A stretch of DNA of 35,537 nt from Polaribacter sp. (GCA_029248845.1 JAQWIO010000124.1:1-35537); one strand, 5' to 3'; positions 16,026-24,730 are shown, numbered from the stretch's first letter. Program-made: numbers and translations. The notes: generated from the sequence alone by a model not told the origin.

Positions 16026-18413
16026 TTACTCTCCTTTTGGGGTCAAAACCAATACATTCTCACTCTGTTCTATTTCAGATTGATTGAGCAGCATCTTGAC
16101 AAATTTACCCTCTAAATACTTGTGAGTTTGGTCTTTATAATACTCACTAAACACATTCCCTGATTGTCCTGTTGGAAGAATTGCTAGGCTATTCTCAATA
16201 TCAGAAAAATCAATAACTCTTCTTGTAGAAGGTCCAGCGGTTACTTTATAATACCCTGAACTGTCTAAGTTAAAAATTTGATTATTAATTACCTCATTGC
16301 CTCCAATCGTTTCAAAAGGCCCGACATTAAAAAATGAACGCAGTAAGCCCCCTGCTTTTCCGATAGCATGCTCGTGTTCTACAGAAATAACTCTATTCCA
16401 AGTCCAATCATCTATATTTTCACCCAATTGATTTTGCAAAAAAGCGATCGATCTTTTAAATGCTACACGGATGATCTCATTTCTTGTTTCTATCTTCCCT
16501 TCAGAGGAAATATCGTCCCACCATACAGAATTCTTCCTATTTACCTGACTAGATAGCACCTTATCTTGTAATTGTGAATTGATAAACAATTCAAAACTAC
16601 CCCCTAATTCATCTTTGTATGTGGCGTTTAAAAATTCATACAAAAAGCGATTATAAATCGTAGGTCCTATCGATGTTTTCAAATAAGACCCATCCCAATT
16701 TTCTAAAATTGAAAACACTTTTCTCTCAGATACCATCAGTTCTGACTGCTCTATACTTTTTAATAGATTCTGAATAATTTGTGAAACTGTAGACGATTTT
16801 ACATCATAGATCATTGTTGAAACATCTTCTTTGGTAAAATCATCTTTTTGCTCTAATAATGTTACAATTCTTTTTGCCCTATCTTGAGGATAATAATACC
16901 CTGGGTATAATTTACCTCGTACAGAATCTGGCTGATTATTTGCAGAATACACATAATTCCAGCTGGGATTTACAGCCTGAGGATTTTCCTCAAAAGGCAA
17001 ATACTCAATAATTTCGTCATCCCCTGAAGCCCCATTTAAATAAGTTTTGGAAGACAAACTATCTCTGAGGCTGTATAGTCTTGCAGAGGAAAACCAGCCT
17101 ATATTATTTTTAGCATCTCCATACATGATATTTAATCCTGGAGCATGAATTCTAGCTACATTTTTTTTAAAATCACCGATAGAATTTGCATGAGAAATTC
17201 CATAAGAGACTTCTAGCAATTCATTTGGCAACTGAGTATAGATCCAATTCATTGCAATAGGTCTTTTATCAATAACATGTGCAATTAAATCATTCATTAT
17301 TGGTCCGTGTTTACTCACCTTCACTTTAAAGGTATGATCTTTTTCGTTTTTTATACGGATGGTTTTATCTAATATTTCATATTTCAAATACCCTTTTTCA
17401 GTTTTGTATTCAAGAGGATTCTCAGGATTTTCTTGCTCTATGTAAAAATTTAAATCATCATTTACCAACATAGTTAATCCATAGGCATAGTTTCTATTAT
17501 GACCCAGTAAAGGAAATGGCATCAAAGCGATATTAAATCCATAAATTTCAAAATTTGGAGTTTTGATATGATTTTGATACCAAACTGAAGGTTGCGCAAA
17601 TGCAATGTGAGGATCATTTGCAAAAATCACTTTTCCATTTTTAGTTTTTTCTGGTGCAATTACCCATGAGTTACTTCCAATCAAAGGGGAAACAGGTAAG
17701 TCATCCATAATAGAGGAAACTGTTCTGGAAATAGTCGCATTAATTTTTTCTGGAATACTATTTTTATTAATCGTTAAATTTTCATTTGTGGCACCTAATA
17801 ATTCGTTCAAGTAGGAATCCCCCAACTTTTCTTTTATTTCTGTTAGTAAAGGATCTGTTTTATGAGCAACTGCAAAACTAAATGACATATAACCGAAAAC
17901 ATTGTAAATATCTTTAACGGTATACATTTCTTTTTTTACACCCAATATTGAAAATTCCAAAGGTGTTTCTCCTTCTTCAATGAATTGATTGACCCCCTCT
18001 AAATAGGCCTGCATTAAAATATAAGATTCAGCATTCTTATCCAAAGATGCAATTGTTTTATGAGCAGCTTCCTCAATTCCCAGTCCTGAAAAAAACTGAT
18101 CTAAACTTACCAACTCTTTTCCAAGAATTTCAGAGAGCCTTCCAGGAGCAATTCTCCGCATTAATTCCATTTGCCATAACCTGTCTTGAGCATGAACATA
18201 CCCTAAGGCAATGTAGGCGTCTTTTTGATTTTGAGCATTGATGTGCGGCACACCAATAGCATCAAAATAAATAGTTACTTCTTCAGAAAGATTTTTCAAT
18301 TGCAACTCTCCAGAATAATTTGGCTGTTGTATTTTAGAATATATCCAACCGAGGGAAATCAGCAATAAAAATAAAATTAATAGTATTCTTAAAAAAGGTT
18401 TCAAAAACTTCAT
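16026..18413 (-). CDS. Penicillin acylase family protein (Ntn hydrolase, S45)
   Basis: An N-terminal-nucleophile amidohydrolase of the penicillin/acyl-homoserine-lactone acylase family, about 795 residues. A membrane anchor or signal sequence spans residues 7-25, so it acts in the periplasm. Features include 'DAIGVPHINAQNQKDAYIALGYVHAQDRLWQME' (alpha subunit; quoted in two parts: DAIGVPHI, GYVHAQDRLWQME), then the autocleavage site 'IGSNSWVIAPEKT', where Ser would become the beta-subunit nucleophile, and 'ANDPHIAF' just after. The precursor should self-cleave. The substrate (beta-lactam, quorum signal or other amide) cannot be told. The ORF track uses TTG 18416; the next codon, ATG 18413, is the better start. 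Confidence 0.92.
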   Translation of the reverse strand: MKFLKPFLRILLILFLLLISLGWIYSKIQQPNYSGELQLKNLSEEVTIYFDAIGVPHINAQNQKDAYIALGYVHAQDRLWQMELMRRIAPGRLSEILGKELVSLDQFFSGLGIEEAAHKTIASLDKNAESYILMQAYLEGVNQFIEEGETPLEFSILGVKKEMYTVKDIYNVFGYMSFSFAVAHKTDPLLTEIKEKLGDSYLNELLGATNENLTINKNSIPEKINATISRTVSSIMDDLPVSPLIGSNSWVIAPEKTKNGKVIFANDPHIAFAQPSVWYQNHIKTPNFEIYGFNIALMPFPLLGHNRNYAYGLTMLVNDDLNFYIEQENPENPLEYKTEKGYLKYEILDKTIRIKNEKDHTFKVKVSKHGPIMNDLIAHVIDKRPIAMNWIYTQLPNELLEVSYGISHANSIGDFKKNVARIHAPGLNIMYGDAKNNIGWFSSARLYSLRDSLSSKTYLNGASGDDEIIEYLPFEENPQAVNPSWNYVYSANNQPDSVRGKLYPGYYYPQDRAKRIVTLLEQKDDFTKEDVSTMIYDVKSSTVSQIIQNLLKSIEQSELMVSERKVFSILENWDGSYLKTSIGPTIYNRFLYEFLNATYKDELGGSFELFINSQLQDKVLSSQVNRKNSVWWDDISSEGKIETRNEIIRVAFKRSIAFLQNQLGENIDDWTWNRVISVEHEHAIGKAGGLLRSFFNVGPFETIGGNEVINNQIFNLDSSGYYKVTAGPSTRRVIDFSDIENSLAILPTGQSGNVFSEYYKDQTHKYLEGKFVKMLLNQSEIEQSENVLVLTPKGE

Positions 18414-18485
18414 CAAAATTTATTTTGTCAAATATAACTGAATTAAAATTTATGTATTCTTACCAAGAAAATGAAACTTAGTTTG

Positions 18486-18493
18486 TATTTTTG
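18486..18493 (+). promoter_or_regulatory. Probable -7 promoter element for the aminotransferase-galE pair (TATTTTTG)
   Basis: TATTTTTG fully matches TAnnTTTG. It lies 18 bp upstream of the ATG at 18512, leaving a short leader. It overlaps the 5' end of the ORF-track version of the gene, which supports the later start. No clear -33 TTG was found. Confidence 0.5.
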
Positions 18494-18511
18494 AAGGATA
18501 AAATCTCATGT

Positions 18512-19675
18512 ATGAAAAAAATTCAAATGGTTGACTTACAGGGTCAATACCAACAAATAAAAGAAACCGTAAATAGCTCTATTGAGGAGGTGTTGAATTC
18601 CTCAGCCTACATAAACGGACCGTTAGTTCATGAGTTTCAAGCAGATTTAGAAAAATACTTGGGAATAAAACACGTCATTCCTTGTGCCAATGGAACAGAC
18701 GCATTGCAAATTGCAATGATGGGTTTAGGCTTAGAGCAAGGTGATGAAGTTATTACTGCAGATTTTACTTTTGCAGCTACTGTTGAAGTAATCGCATTAT
18801 TAAAACTAACTCCTGTATTAGTAGATGTTGATATAGAAACTTACAATATTGATATTGATGCTTTGAAAAAAGCCATTACCCCAAAAACGAAAGCAATTGT
18901 ACCTGTGCATTTATTTGGTCAAGTGGCAAACATGGATGCTGTCATGGAAATTGCTGCTGCACACAACCTTTTTGTAATTGAAGACAATGCGCAAGCAATT
19001 GGGGCTGATTACACCTATAAGAATGGAACAAAAAAGAAAGCAGGAACCATTGGAAATGTCGGAACCACTTCTTTTTTCCCTTCAAAAAATTTAGGTTGTT
19101 ATGGTGATGGAGGCGCTATTTTTACAAATGATGATGACTTAGCACACCGTATTCGAGGGATTGTAAATCACGGAATGTATACTCGCTACTACCATGATGT
19201 AGTTGGTGTAAACTCTCGTCTAGATTCAATTCAAGCTGGGGTATTAAAAGCAAAATTACCCCATTTAGATACCTACTGCAATGCTCGAAGAATTGCAGCA
19301 CAATTTTACAACAATGCTTTTTCAAGCAATCCCCATATCATAACACCCAAAACCAAATCAAATGCAACAAAAAATTGTGGAGAAATTTGCAGCACATGTG
19401 ATTGCCATGTTTTTCATCAATATACCTTGCAGATCACAAATGGGAAAAGAGATGAATTACACAAACATTTATTAGAAAAAGGAATTCCGAATGCTATTTA
19501 TTATCCTGTAGCCTTGCATTCTCAAAAAGCATATACAGATTCTCGATATAATGAAAGTGATTTTCCTGTAACCAATGAATTAATAAAAACGGTCATTTCT
19601 TTACCAATGCATACTGAGTTAGACCAAGAACAATTGACATATATAACAAAAACAATTTTAGATTTTGTAAATTAA
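18512..19675 (+). CDS. DegT/DnrJ/EryC1/StrS-type sugar aminotransferase
   Basis: A PLP-dependent aminotransferase acting on nucleotide-linked keto-sugars for surface glycan synthesis. 'PLVHEFQADLEKYLG' and 'HVIPCANGTDALQIAMMGLG' open the fold; 'VIEDNAQAIGADY' holds the PLP Asp; and the Schiff-base Lys is in 'TSFFPSKNLGCYGDGGA'. 'HQYTLQI' and the C-terminal 'SLPMHTELDQEQ' are standard. The ORF track starts at TTG 18491; ATG 18512 ('MKKIQMVDLQGQYQQIK', 387 residues) is better because homologs begin there. Odd point: a four-cysteine stretch 'CGEICSTCDC' sits just before 'HVFHQYT', where ordinary family members have no cysteines that I know of. galE follows after 9 bp, so a shared sugar pathway is likely. 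Confidence 0.93.
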   Translation: MKKIQMVDLQGQYQQIKETVNSSIEEVLNSSAYINGPLVHEFQADLEKYLGIKHVIPCANGTDALQIAMMGLGLEQGDEVITADFTFAATVEVIALLKLTPVLVDVDIETYNIDIDALKKAITPKTKAIVPVHLFGQVANMDAVMEIAAAHNLFVIEDNAQAIGADYTYKNGTKKKAGTIGNVGTTSFFPSKNLGCYGDGGAIFTNDDDLAHRIRGIVNHGMYTRYYHDVVGVNSRLDSIQAGVLKAKLPHLDTYCNARRIAAQFYNNAFSSNPHIITPKTKSNATKNCGEICSTCDCHVFHQYTLQITNGKRDELHKHLLEKGIPNAIYYPVALHSQKAYTDSRYNESDFPVTNELIKTVISLPMHTELDQEQLTYITKTILDFVN

Positions 19676-19684
19676 AAGGGGCTT

Positions 19685-20698
19685 ATGAAAAGAATATTGG
19701 TAACAGGAGGGCTTGGTTTCATAGGTTCTCATACGGTCGTAGAATTACAAAATGAAGGTTTTGAGGTTGTAATTATTGATGATTTATCAAATAGCACCAT
19801 TGGTGTTTTAGATAAAATCACAGAAATCACTGGAATACAACCCGCTTTTCATCAAATTGATTTAAAAAATAAAAAGGAGGTGAAAAAATTCTTCGACACC
19901 ACAACGGTTGACGGAATTATTCATTTCGCAGCCTTTAAAGCAGTTGGTGAAAGTATGCACAAACCTTTAGATTATTATGAAAATAATTTAGGATCTTTGG
20001 TGTACTTGCTTCAACAAATGAGAGATCATAAATTAGACAACTTTATTTTCTCATCTTCCTGTACTGTCTATGGACAAGCTGATGAATTACCAATCACAGA
20101 AAAAGCGCCTGTAAAAACTGCAGAATCTGTATACGGAAACACCAAACAAATTGGTGAAGAAATAATAAAAGACACCTGTAAAGCATACAATTTAAATAGT
20201 ATTGCTCTCAGGTATTTCAATCCGATTGGAGCGCATCCCTCTGTAAAAATTGGCGAATTACCCATAGGAGTTCCTCAAAATTTGATTCCGTATGTAACTC
20301 AAACTGCTGCAGGGATTCGTAAAGAACTATCTGTTTTTGGTGATGACTATGACACTAAAGATGGAACCGCAGTTCGTGATTATATCCATGTCGTAGATTT
20401 AGCAAAAGCCCATATTGCTGCTTTGCAACGTTTAATCAAAAAGAACAATACTAAAAGCTTTGAGTTTTTTAATGTAGGAACCGGAAAAGGAAGTTCTGTT
20501 CTAGAAGTCATTAAAGCCTTTGAAAAAATAACTGGAAAACCATTAAACTATAAAATTGTTGGTCGACGAGAAGGGGATATCACTGCTGCTTTTGCAGATA
20601 CTACAAATGCCAATAAAGAATTAAATTGGAAAACAGAAAAATCTTTAGAAGAAGCTTTAGAAGCTGCTTGGAAATGGCAACAACAGAATGAAATATAA
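19685..20698 (+). CDS. galE: UDP-glucose 4-epimerase GalE
   Basis: An extended short-chain dehydrogenase/reductase that interconverts UDP-Glc and UDP-Gal (or the GlcNAc forms). The NAD-binding loop 'VTGGLGFIGSHTVVELQ' is at residues 5-21; 'HFAAFKAVGES' follows, then 'SSSCTVYG', and the catalytic YxxxK is 'VYGNTKQIGEE'. 'RYFNPIGAHPS' and 'VRDYIHVVDLAKAH' are GalE-type blocks. At 337 residues it has the typical length. It is 9 bp downstream of the aminotransferase and is followed by a clear bidirectional terminator. Confidence 0.96.
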   Translation: MKRILVTGGLGFIGSHTVVELQNEGFEVVIIDDLSNSTIGVLDKITEITGIQPAFHQIDLKNKKEVKKFFDTTTVDGIIHFAAFKAVGESMHKPLDYYENNLGSLVYLLQQMRDHKLDNFIFSSSCTVYGQADELPITEKAPVKTAESVYGNTKQIGEEIIKDTCKAYNLNSIALRYFNPIGAHPSVKIGELPIGVPQNLIPYVTQTAAGIRKELSVFGDDYDTKDGTAVRDYIHVVDLAKAHIAALQRLIKKNNTKSFEFFNVGTGKGSSVLEVIKAFEKITGKPLNYKIVGRREGDITAAFADTTNANKELNWKTEKSLEEALEAAWKWQQQNEI

Positions 20699-20703
20699 AA
20701 CAC

Positions 20704-20738
20704 AAAAAATCCCACTACAATATAGCGGGATTTTTTTT
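20704..20738. terminator. Bidirectional intrinsic terminator between galE and fabD
   Basis: The hairpin AATCCC-A-CTA / TAG-C-GGGATT, with a CAATA loop and one A-C mismatch, is flanked by an A-run on the left and T8 on the right. It can end galE transcripts on the plus strand and fabD transcripts on the minus strand. Confidence 0.9.
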
Positions 20739-20753
20739 GATCTGCTTTTTATT

Positions 20754-21641
20754 TTATTCAGATATCGAAGCTCCAGTTGCAGCAACACTTCTATCTATTT
20801 TTCGCATTAAACCTTGTAAAACTTTTCCAGGTCCAACCTCTATAAATTCTGTACCTCCGTCGGCAATCATTGCTTGTATCGATTGTGTCCATCTAACGGG
20901 TGCCGTTAATTGAATCATTAAATTTTTCTTAATCTCATCTGGATTTACAACCGCACTTGCTGTTACATTTTGATACACAGGACAGGTGGGGTTTCTAAAT
21001 TCAGTTGCTTCAATTGCAGCCGCTAATTCTTCTCTTGCGGGCTCCATCATCGGTGAATGAAACGCACCTCCAACAGGCAATAACAGGGCTCTTCTTGCGC
21101 CTTTTTTTGTTAAAACTTCACAAGCTTTTTCAACTGCGGAAATCTCACCAGAAATCACCAATTGACCCGGACAATTATAATTTGCGGCCACTACAACTCC
21201 GGCTATTTCTTTACAAGTTTCCTCAACAATATGATCTTCCAATCCAAGAACTGCAGCCATTGTAGAGGGCTTACTTTCACATGCTTTTTGCATTGCCAAA
21301 GCTCTTTTAGAAACTAATTTTAATCCATCTTCAAAAGACAACACATCATTTGCAACCAACGCAGAAAGTTCTCCCAAAGAATGTCCAGCAACCATTTCTG
21401 GCTGAAAAGAGTCACCCAAAACTTTTGCTAAAATTACAGAATGTAAAAAAATTGCAGGTTGTGTAACTTTTGTTTCCTTCAACTGTTCTGCGGTGCCCTC
21501 AAACATAATATCTGTGATTGAGAACCCTAAAATATCATTTGCTCTCTCAAAATATTCTTGTGCCAACGGAGAATTTTCATACAAATCCAACCCCATTCCA
21601 GTAAATTGGGCGCCTTGACCCGGAAAAATATATGCTTTCAT
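20754..21641 (-). CDS. fabD: Malonyl-CoA:ACP transacylase FabD
   Basis: FabD transfers malonyl from CoA to acyl carrier protein for fatty acid synthesis in the cytoplasm. The N-terminal 'FPGQGAQFTGMG' (residues 6-17), the active-site 'VAGHSLGELSALV' with its nucleophilic Ser (about residue 92), 'PVGGAFHSPMM' holding the catalytic His and 'EVGPGKVLQGLM' near the end are all present. At 295 residues it is of normal length. It is a single gene on the minus strand with its own -7 box upstream and the shared terminator downstream; no other fab genes are beside it. Confidence 0.97.
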   Translation of the reverse strand: MKAYIFPGQGAQFTGMGLDLYENSPLAQEYFERANDILGFSITDIMFEGTAEQLKETKVTQPAIFLHSVILAKVLGDSFQPEMVAGHSLGELSALVANDVLSFEDGLKLVSKRALAMQKACESKPSTMAAVLGLEDHIVEETCKEIAGVVVAANYNCPGQLVISGEISAVEKACEVLTKKGARRALLLPVGGAFHSPMMEPAREELAAAIEATEFRNPTCPVYQNVTASAVVNPDEIKKNLMIQLTAPVRWTQSIQAMIADGGTEFIEVGPGKVLQGLMRKIDRSVAATGASISE

Positions 21642-21669
21642 TTAATTATTATTTATCATTATTTTTTGG

Positions 21670-21677
21670 CAAAAATA
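21670..21677 (-). promoter_or_regulatory. Probable -7 promoter element for fabD (TATTTTTG)
   Basis: Read on the minus strand the sequence is TATTTTTG, a full TAnnTTTG match, 28 bp upstream of the fabD ATG. No clear -33 element was found. It is identical to the candidate boxes of mraZ and the aminotransferase. Confidence 0.5.
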
Positions 21678-21827
21678 AACATTTTTATGAGAAGCTAACC
21701 CCACTTTTTGTGATCACTTTGAAACTCATAGCAAAAGAATATTAACAAGGAGTTCAAACAAAGGAAAATCATTTGCAAACAGAGTATGTCATACATATTT
21801 TTTAGAAAAAAGTGATAGAATATTTAC

Positions 21828-21835
21828 TAAATTTG
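21828..21835 (+). promoter_or_regulatory. -7 promoter element directly abutting the yhhQ-type start (TAAATTTG)
   Basis: TAAATTTG matches TAnnTTTG. The ATG at 21840 follows after only 4 nt (GCAC). In Bacteroidota transcription starts a few bases after this element, so the A of the ATG is close to +1 and the mRNA may be leaderless. The in-frame TAA at 21828-21830 rules out a longer ORF on this side. Confidence 0.5.
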
Positions 21836-21839
21836 GCAC

Positions 21840-22526
21840 ATGACACCAAAAGACAAACAATTCGCAAATTTAATCTATTTAATTCTAGCAGCATTATTTA
21901 TTGCCTCTCTGGTAACCTCCAATGTAATCTTTCAGAAATTTTTTTCTTGGGAACCTTTTGGCTGGTATCGTTTCGAAATTTCTGTTGGTATTTTACCCTA
22001 TCCTATTACATTTTTAATCACAGATATTTTATCAGAAATCTATGGAAAGAAAAAAGCAAACCAAGTAGTCATTGCAGGAATTTTTGCATCCCTTTTTTCA
22101 ATGCTCATTATTCTAGTGGCAGATTTATCACCAACAATAAACAATTCTCCGGTGAATAGTGAAACCTTTCATCAAGTATTTGGCTTATCTCCACTTGCTG
22201 TATTCGCATCGATGGTTGCCTATCTGTTTGCCCAATTCATAGACATCAGAATCTTTCATTTTTGGAAACAACTCACCAAAGGAAAACACTTATGGTTACG
22301 TAATAATTTCTCTACTTTTGCCTCACAATTTATAGATACTTTTACCGTACTGTTTTTAATTTGCTCTTTCAAAATTTTACCTTGGAACATGTTCAGTAGC
22401 TTGCTTATGAGTGGTTTTCTTTTTAAAGTCATTATAGCTGCGCTAGACACCCCTATCCTATATGGTGTTATCTTTATTTTCAGAAAAAAATTCAACTTGA
22501 AAGTCGGTGAAGAAATGATAGACTAG
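21840..22526 (+). CDS. yhhQ: YhhQ-type queuosine precursor transporter (VUT/DUF165 family)
   Basis: A 228-residue inner-membrane protein with about six membrane segments. The family takes up queuosine precursors (preQ0/preQ1) for tRNA modification. Family blocks visible are 'LVTSNVIFQKFF' (about residues 24-35), 'ILPYPITFLITDILSEIYGKKKA' (here in two parts: ILPYPITFLITDI and LSEIYGKKKA), 'QFIDIRIFHFWK' and 'RNNFSTFASQFIDT' followed by a C-terminal 'KVIIAALDTPILY'. It appears to be a single gene with its own promoter, and no queuosine biosynthesis gene lies beside it. Substrate assignment follows the family and is not proven here. The next gene starts 83 bp later. Confidence 0.9.
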   Translation: MTPKDKQFANLIYLILAALFIASLVTSNVIFQKFFSWEPFGWYRFEISVGILPYPITFLITDILSEIYGKKKANQVVIAGIFASLFSMLIILVADLSPTINNSPVNSETFHQVFGLSPLAVFASMVAYLFAQFIDIRIFHFWKQLTKGKHLWLRNNFSTFASQFIDTFTVLFLICSFKILPWNMFSSLLMSGFLFKVIIAALDTPILYGVIFIFRKKFNLKVGEEMID

Positions 22527-22549
22527 TCCGTCAAAACGACATCATTCAT

Positions 22550-22582
22550 TGGTTAAAATTTAACCGAAAAACACTACCTTTA
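22550..22582 (+). promoter_or_regulatory. Possible promoter of the arsenosugar cluster (TTG ... TACCTTTA)
   Basis: TTG at 22550-22552 and TACCTTTA at 22575-22582 (7 of 8 to TAnnTTTG) are separated by 22 bp, slightly longer than the usual 19-21. The element lies 27 bp upstream of the first gene of the cluster. No ArsR-type operator palindrome was recognised nearby. Confidence 0.35.
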
Positions 22583-22609
22583 TTTTTCTATCATAAAAAA
22601 ACAACAATA

Positions 22610-22945
22610 ATGTCAAAAACATATTATGACCCTGCCGATTTGAGAAAATTTGGCAATATTACAGAATGGAATGAAGCGCTTGGAAATAAATTTTTTGACT
22701 ACTACGGAAAAGTCTTTGAAGAAGGTGCTTTAACAGCTCGTGAAAAATCGTTAATTGCTTTGGCTGTTGCACATACAGAGCAATGCCCATATTGCATAGA
22801 TGCCTACACAAAAGATGGCTTACAACGTGGAATCACTAAAGAAGAAATGATGGAAGCTGTACATGTTGGCGCTGCTATAAAAAGTGGTGCAACCCTAGTT
22901 CATGGGGTTCAAATGATGAACAAAGTAAATAAATTAGAAATGTAA
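22610..22945 (+). CDS. Arsenosugar biosynthesis-associated peroxidase-like protein (AhpD/CMD fold)
   Basis: A 111-residue carboxymuconolactone-decarboxylase/AhpD-fold protein. The redox pair 'EQCPYCIDAYTKDGL' (CxxC, about residues 62-65) and the following His in 'EAVHVGAAIKSGA' match the AhpD active-site layout. In the arsenosugar cluster the family is annotated as a peroxidase-like accessory protein. Whether it reduces an arsenic intermediate or protects the radical SAM enzyme from oxidation is unknown. It stops 2 bp before arsS, so the two are translated from one message. The ATG is supported by the upstream promoter-like sequence and the normal N-terminus 'MSKTYYDPADLRKFG'. Confidence 0.88.
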   Translation: MSKTYYDPADLRKFGNITEWNEALGNKFFDYYGKVFEEGALTAREKSLIALAVAHTEQCPYCIDAYTKDGLQRGITKEEMMEAVHVGAAIKSGATLVHGVQMMNKVNKLEM

Positions 22946-22947
22946 TC

Positions 22948-24003
22948 ATGGCAACAAAATCTCTTTTAGCAAGAAATAATGACTTGGCAAATACAACTCG
23001 CCAACTAGAAATTCTTTCAAATGGAATTTTTGCCAGTGGAGAATTACCCACTTTTGTTTCAAAAATAAAGGAAACAAACCAGTTCCCGTTACGTCCAAAA
23101 AAATTAGAAATTCTACAAATAAACTTGGGGTATATGTGCAACCAAGTTTGCGCACATTGCCATGTAGATGCAGGTCCTGATCGAAAAGAAATTATGACAC
23201 TAGAAACCATGAATCAGTGTTTAAAGGTCATTCAAAAAACAGGAGCACATACGTTAGACTTAACTGGTGGCGCACCCGAAATGAATCCTAATTTTAGGTG
23301 GTTTGTAGAGGAAGCGGCCAAAGTAGGGATTAAAGATTTTATTGTTCGTTCTAACTTAACAATTATCAGAGCCCACAAAAAATACCATGATTTACCAGAA
23401 TTTTTCAAAAAATACCATATTCATGTAGTCTCTTCAATGCCGCATTGGACGCGAGGAAAAACAGACAAACAACGTGGAAATGGGGTTTTTGATCAATCTA
23501 TCAAAGCATTGCAAATGTTAAATGAAGTTGGTTATGGAGTAAAAGGATCCGAATTAAAATTAGATTTGGTCTACAACCCCTCTGGAGCCTTTTTACCTGG
23601 AGACCAAATGGCCTTAGAAAATGATTTTAAGAAAGCGTTGAAAAATAATTTTGATATTGATTTTCACCATTTGTTTGCCATTACCAATTTACCAATTAGT
23701 CGGTTTTTAGATTATTTAATCGCTTCTGAAAATTACGAAGACTATATGATTTCTCTCGTAGAGGCCTACAATCCTGCAGCTGTAGCCAATGTGATGTGTA
23801 CCAATACCCTTTCTGTAAGTTGGGAGGGCTGGTTATATGATTGCGACTTCAATCAAATGTTAAATTTAAAAGTTGCCAGTAGTATAAAACACATCTCAGA
23901 ATATAATAAAGAACTAATTCAAGATAGAAATATCATTATCAATCAACATTGTTATGGGTGTACTGCTGGTGCAGGAAGTAGTTGCCAGGGGGTAGTTGCC
24001 TAA
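22948..24003 (+). CDS. arsS: Arsenosugar biosynthesis radical SAM protein ArsS
   Basis: A 351-residue radical SAM enzyme. The cluster-binding motif is 'CNQVCAHC' (CxxxCxxC, about residues 63-70), preceded by 'LEILQINLGYM' and followed by 'DLTGGAPEMNP', the SAM-contact GGxP-type block. The C-terminal domain (DUF3641-like) carries more cysteines: 'MCTNTLSVSWEGWLYDCDF' and 'HCYGCTAGAGSSCQG', probably for auxiliary cluster or arsenic binding. ArsS of cyanobacteria joins the 5'-deoxyadenosyl group of SAM to dimethylarsinous acid, giving 5'-deoxy-5'-dimethylarsinoyl-adenosine; I infer the same role here from motif and neighbours. It follows the AhpD-like gene by 2 bp. Confidence 0.92.
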   Translation: MATKSLLARNNDLANTTRQLEILSNGIFASGELPTFVSKIKETNQFPLRPKKLEILQINLGYMCNQVCAHCHVDAGPDRKEIMTLETMNQCLKVIQKTGAHTLDLTGGAPEMNPNFRWFVEEAAKVGIKDFIVRSNLTIIRAHKKYHDLPEFFKKYHIHVVSSMPHWTRGKTDKQRGNGVFDQSIKALQMLNEVGYGVKGSELKLDLVYNPSGAFLPGDQMALENDFKKALKNNFDIDFHHLFAITNLPISRFLDYLIASENYEDYMISLVEAYNPAAVANVMCTNTLSVSWEGWLYDCDFNQMLNLKVASSIKHISEYNKELIQDRNIIINQHCYGCTAGAGSSCQGVVA

Positions 24004-24061
24004 CTTTAAAGAATCGAACGAAGTTAAAAAGACTTCTTAATTATTGTAAAGTATACAAAAA

Positions 24062-24670
24062 TTGAATACTAAAAATGCCCTTATTATTTTTATTCGGAAT
24101 CCTATACTCGGAAAAGTAAAAACACGTTTGGCAAAATCGGTGGGTGATGAAACCGCCTTGAATATCTACCGATTTTTATTGGATAAAACCAAAGAAGTCA
24201 CTCAGCATCTACCCTGTGATAAAATAGTTTTTTACTCCGAAGAAATTATAAATAAAGATATTTGGGATACTCCTATCTATCAAAAAAAGCTTCAAGATGG
24301 TGCAGATTTGGGAGCAAAAATGAACCATGCATTTGAATCTTGTTTTAAAAATAATTATAAGAACGTTGTATTGATTGGAAGCGATGTATTCGATCTAAAA
24401 GAATCTCATCTTGAGGAAGCTTTTGAACAATTAGAAAAAAAAAATGTCGTTATGGGCCCAGCTTTAGACGGTGGTTATTATTTATTGGGGTTAAAAAAAG
24501 AGCATCCAGAAATCTTTATCAATAAAAACTGGGGAACCTCCACTGTACGAAAAAATACGATGAAACACTTAGAAAAAGAGAATGTACATCTGTTACCCAT
24601 GTTGAATGATATCGATGTTATTGAAGATCTCAAACACCATCCTGCTCTTAGTAAATTTCTACCATTCTAA
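24062..24670 (+). CDS. TIGR04282-type arsenosugar biosynthesis transferase (nucleotide-transferase fold)
   Basis: A 202-residue protein of the family annotated as arsenosugar (formerly rSAM/selenodomain-associated) glycosyltransferase 1. It resembles CofC/GT-A sugar nucleotidyltransferase folds. 'IFIRNPILGKVKTRLAK' (residues 9-25) is the N-terminal signature, 'VVLIGSDVFDL' the central DxD-like region and 'MGPALDGGYYLLGLKK' the family block. 'NKNWGTSTVRKNTM' and 'LLPMLNDIDVIEDL' complete it. The start is TTG (24062-24064): an in-frame TAA lies five codons upstream and no ATG is available. It follows arsS by 58 bp. A decayed copy of its 3' half lies at 27553-27808. Confidence 0.88.
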   Translation: MNTKNALIIFIRNPILGKVKTRLAKSVGDETALNIYRFLLDKTKEVTQHLPCDKIVFYSEEIINKDIWDTPIYQKKLQDGADLGAKMNHAFESCFKNNYKNVVLIGSDVFDLKESHLEEAFEQLEKKNVVMGPALDGGYYLLGLKKEHPEIFINKNWGTSTVRKNTMKHLEKENVHLLPMLNDIDVIEDLKHHPALSKFLPF

Positions 24671-24730
24671 GAAGAAGGTATCATTTATAAATACGGAAAC
24701 AAGTTCAGCAACAGTCCATTGAGCATTTAT

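Noticed and set aside
18414-18416. TTG start of the penicillin acylase gene
   Set aside because: The next codon is ATG, a more usual start that leaves the signal anchor intact.
18491-18511. TTG start of the aminotransferase from the ORF track
   Set aside because: It lies inside the candidate -7 promoter box, and homologs begin at the ATG at 18512.
21005-21265. Plus-strand ORF of 86 residues inside fabD
   Set aside because: It is a shadow frame of fabD with low-complexity Leu/Gln/Pro composition and no promoter; the same holds for the other short antisense ORFs in the track.
24005-24050. Hairpin GAAGT...ACTTC between arsS and the transferase gene
   Set aside because: Only five pairs with a seven-base loop and no T-run; too weak to call a terminator or riboswitch.
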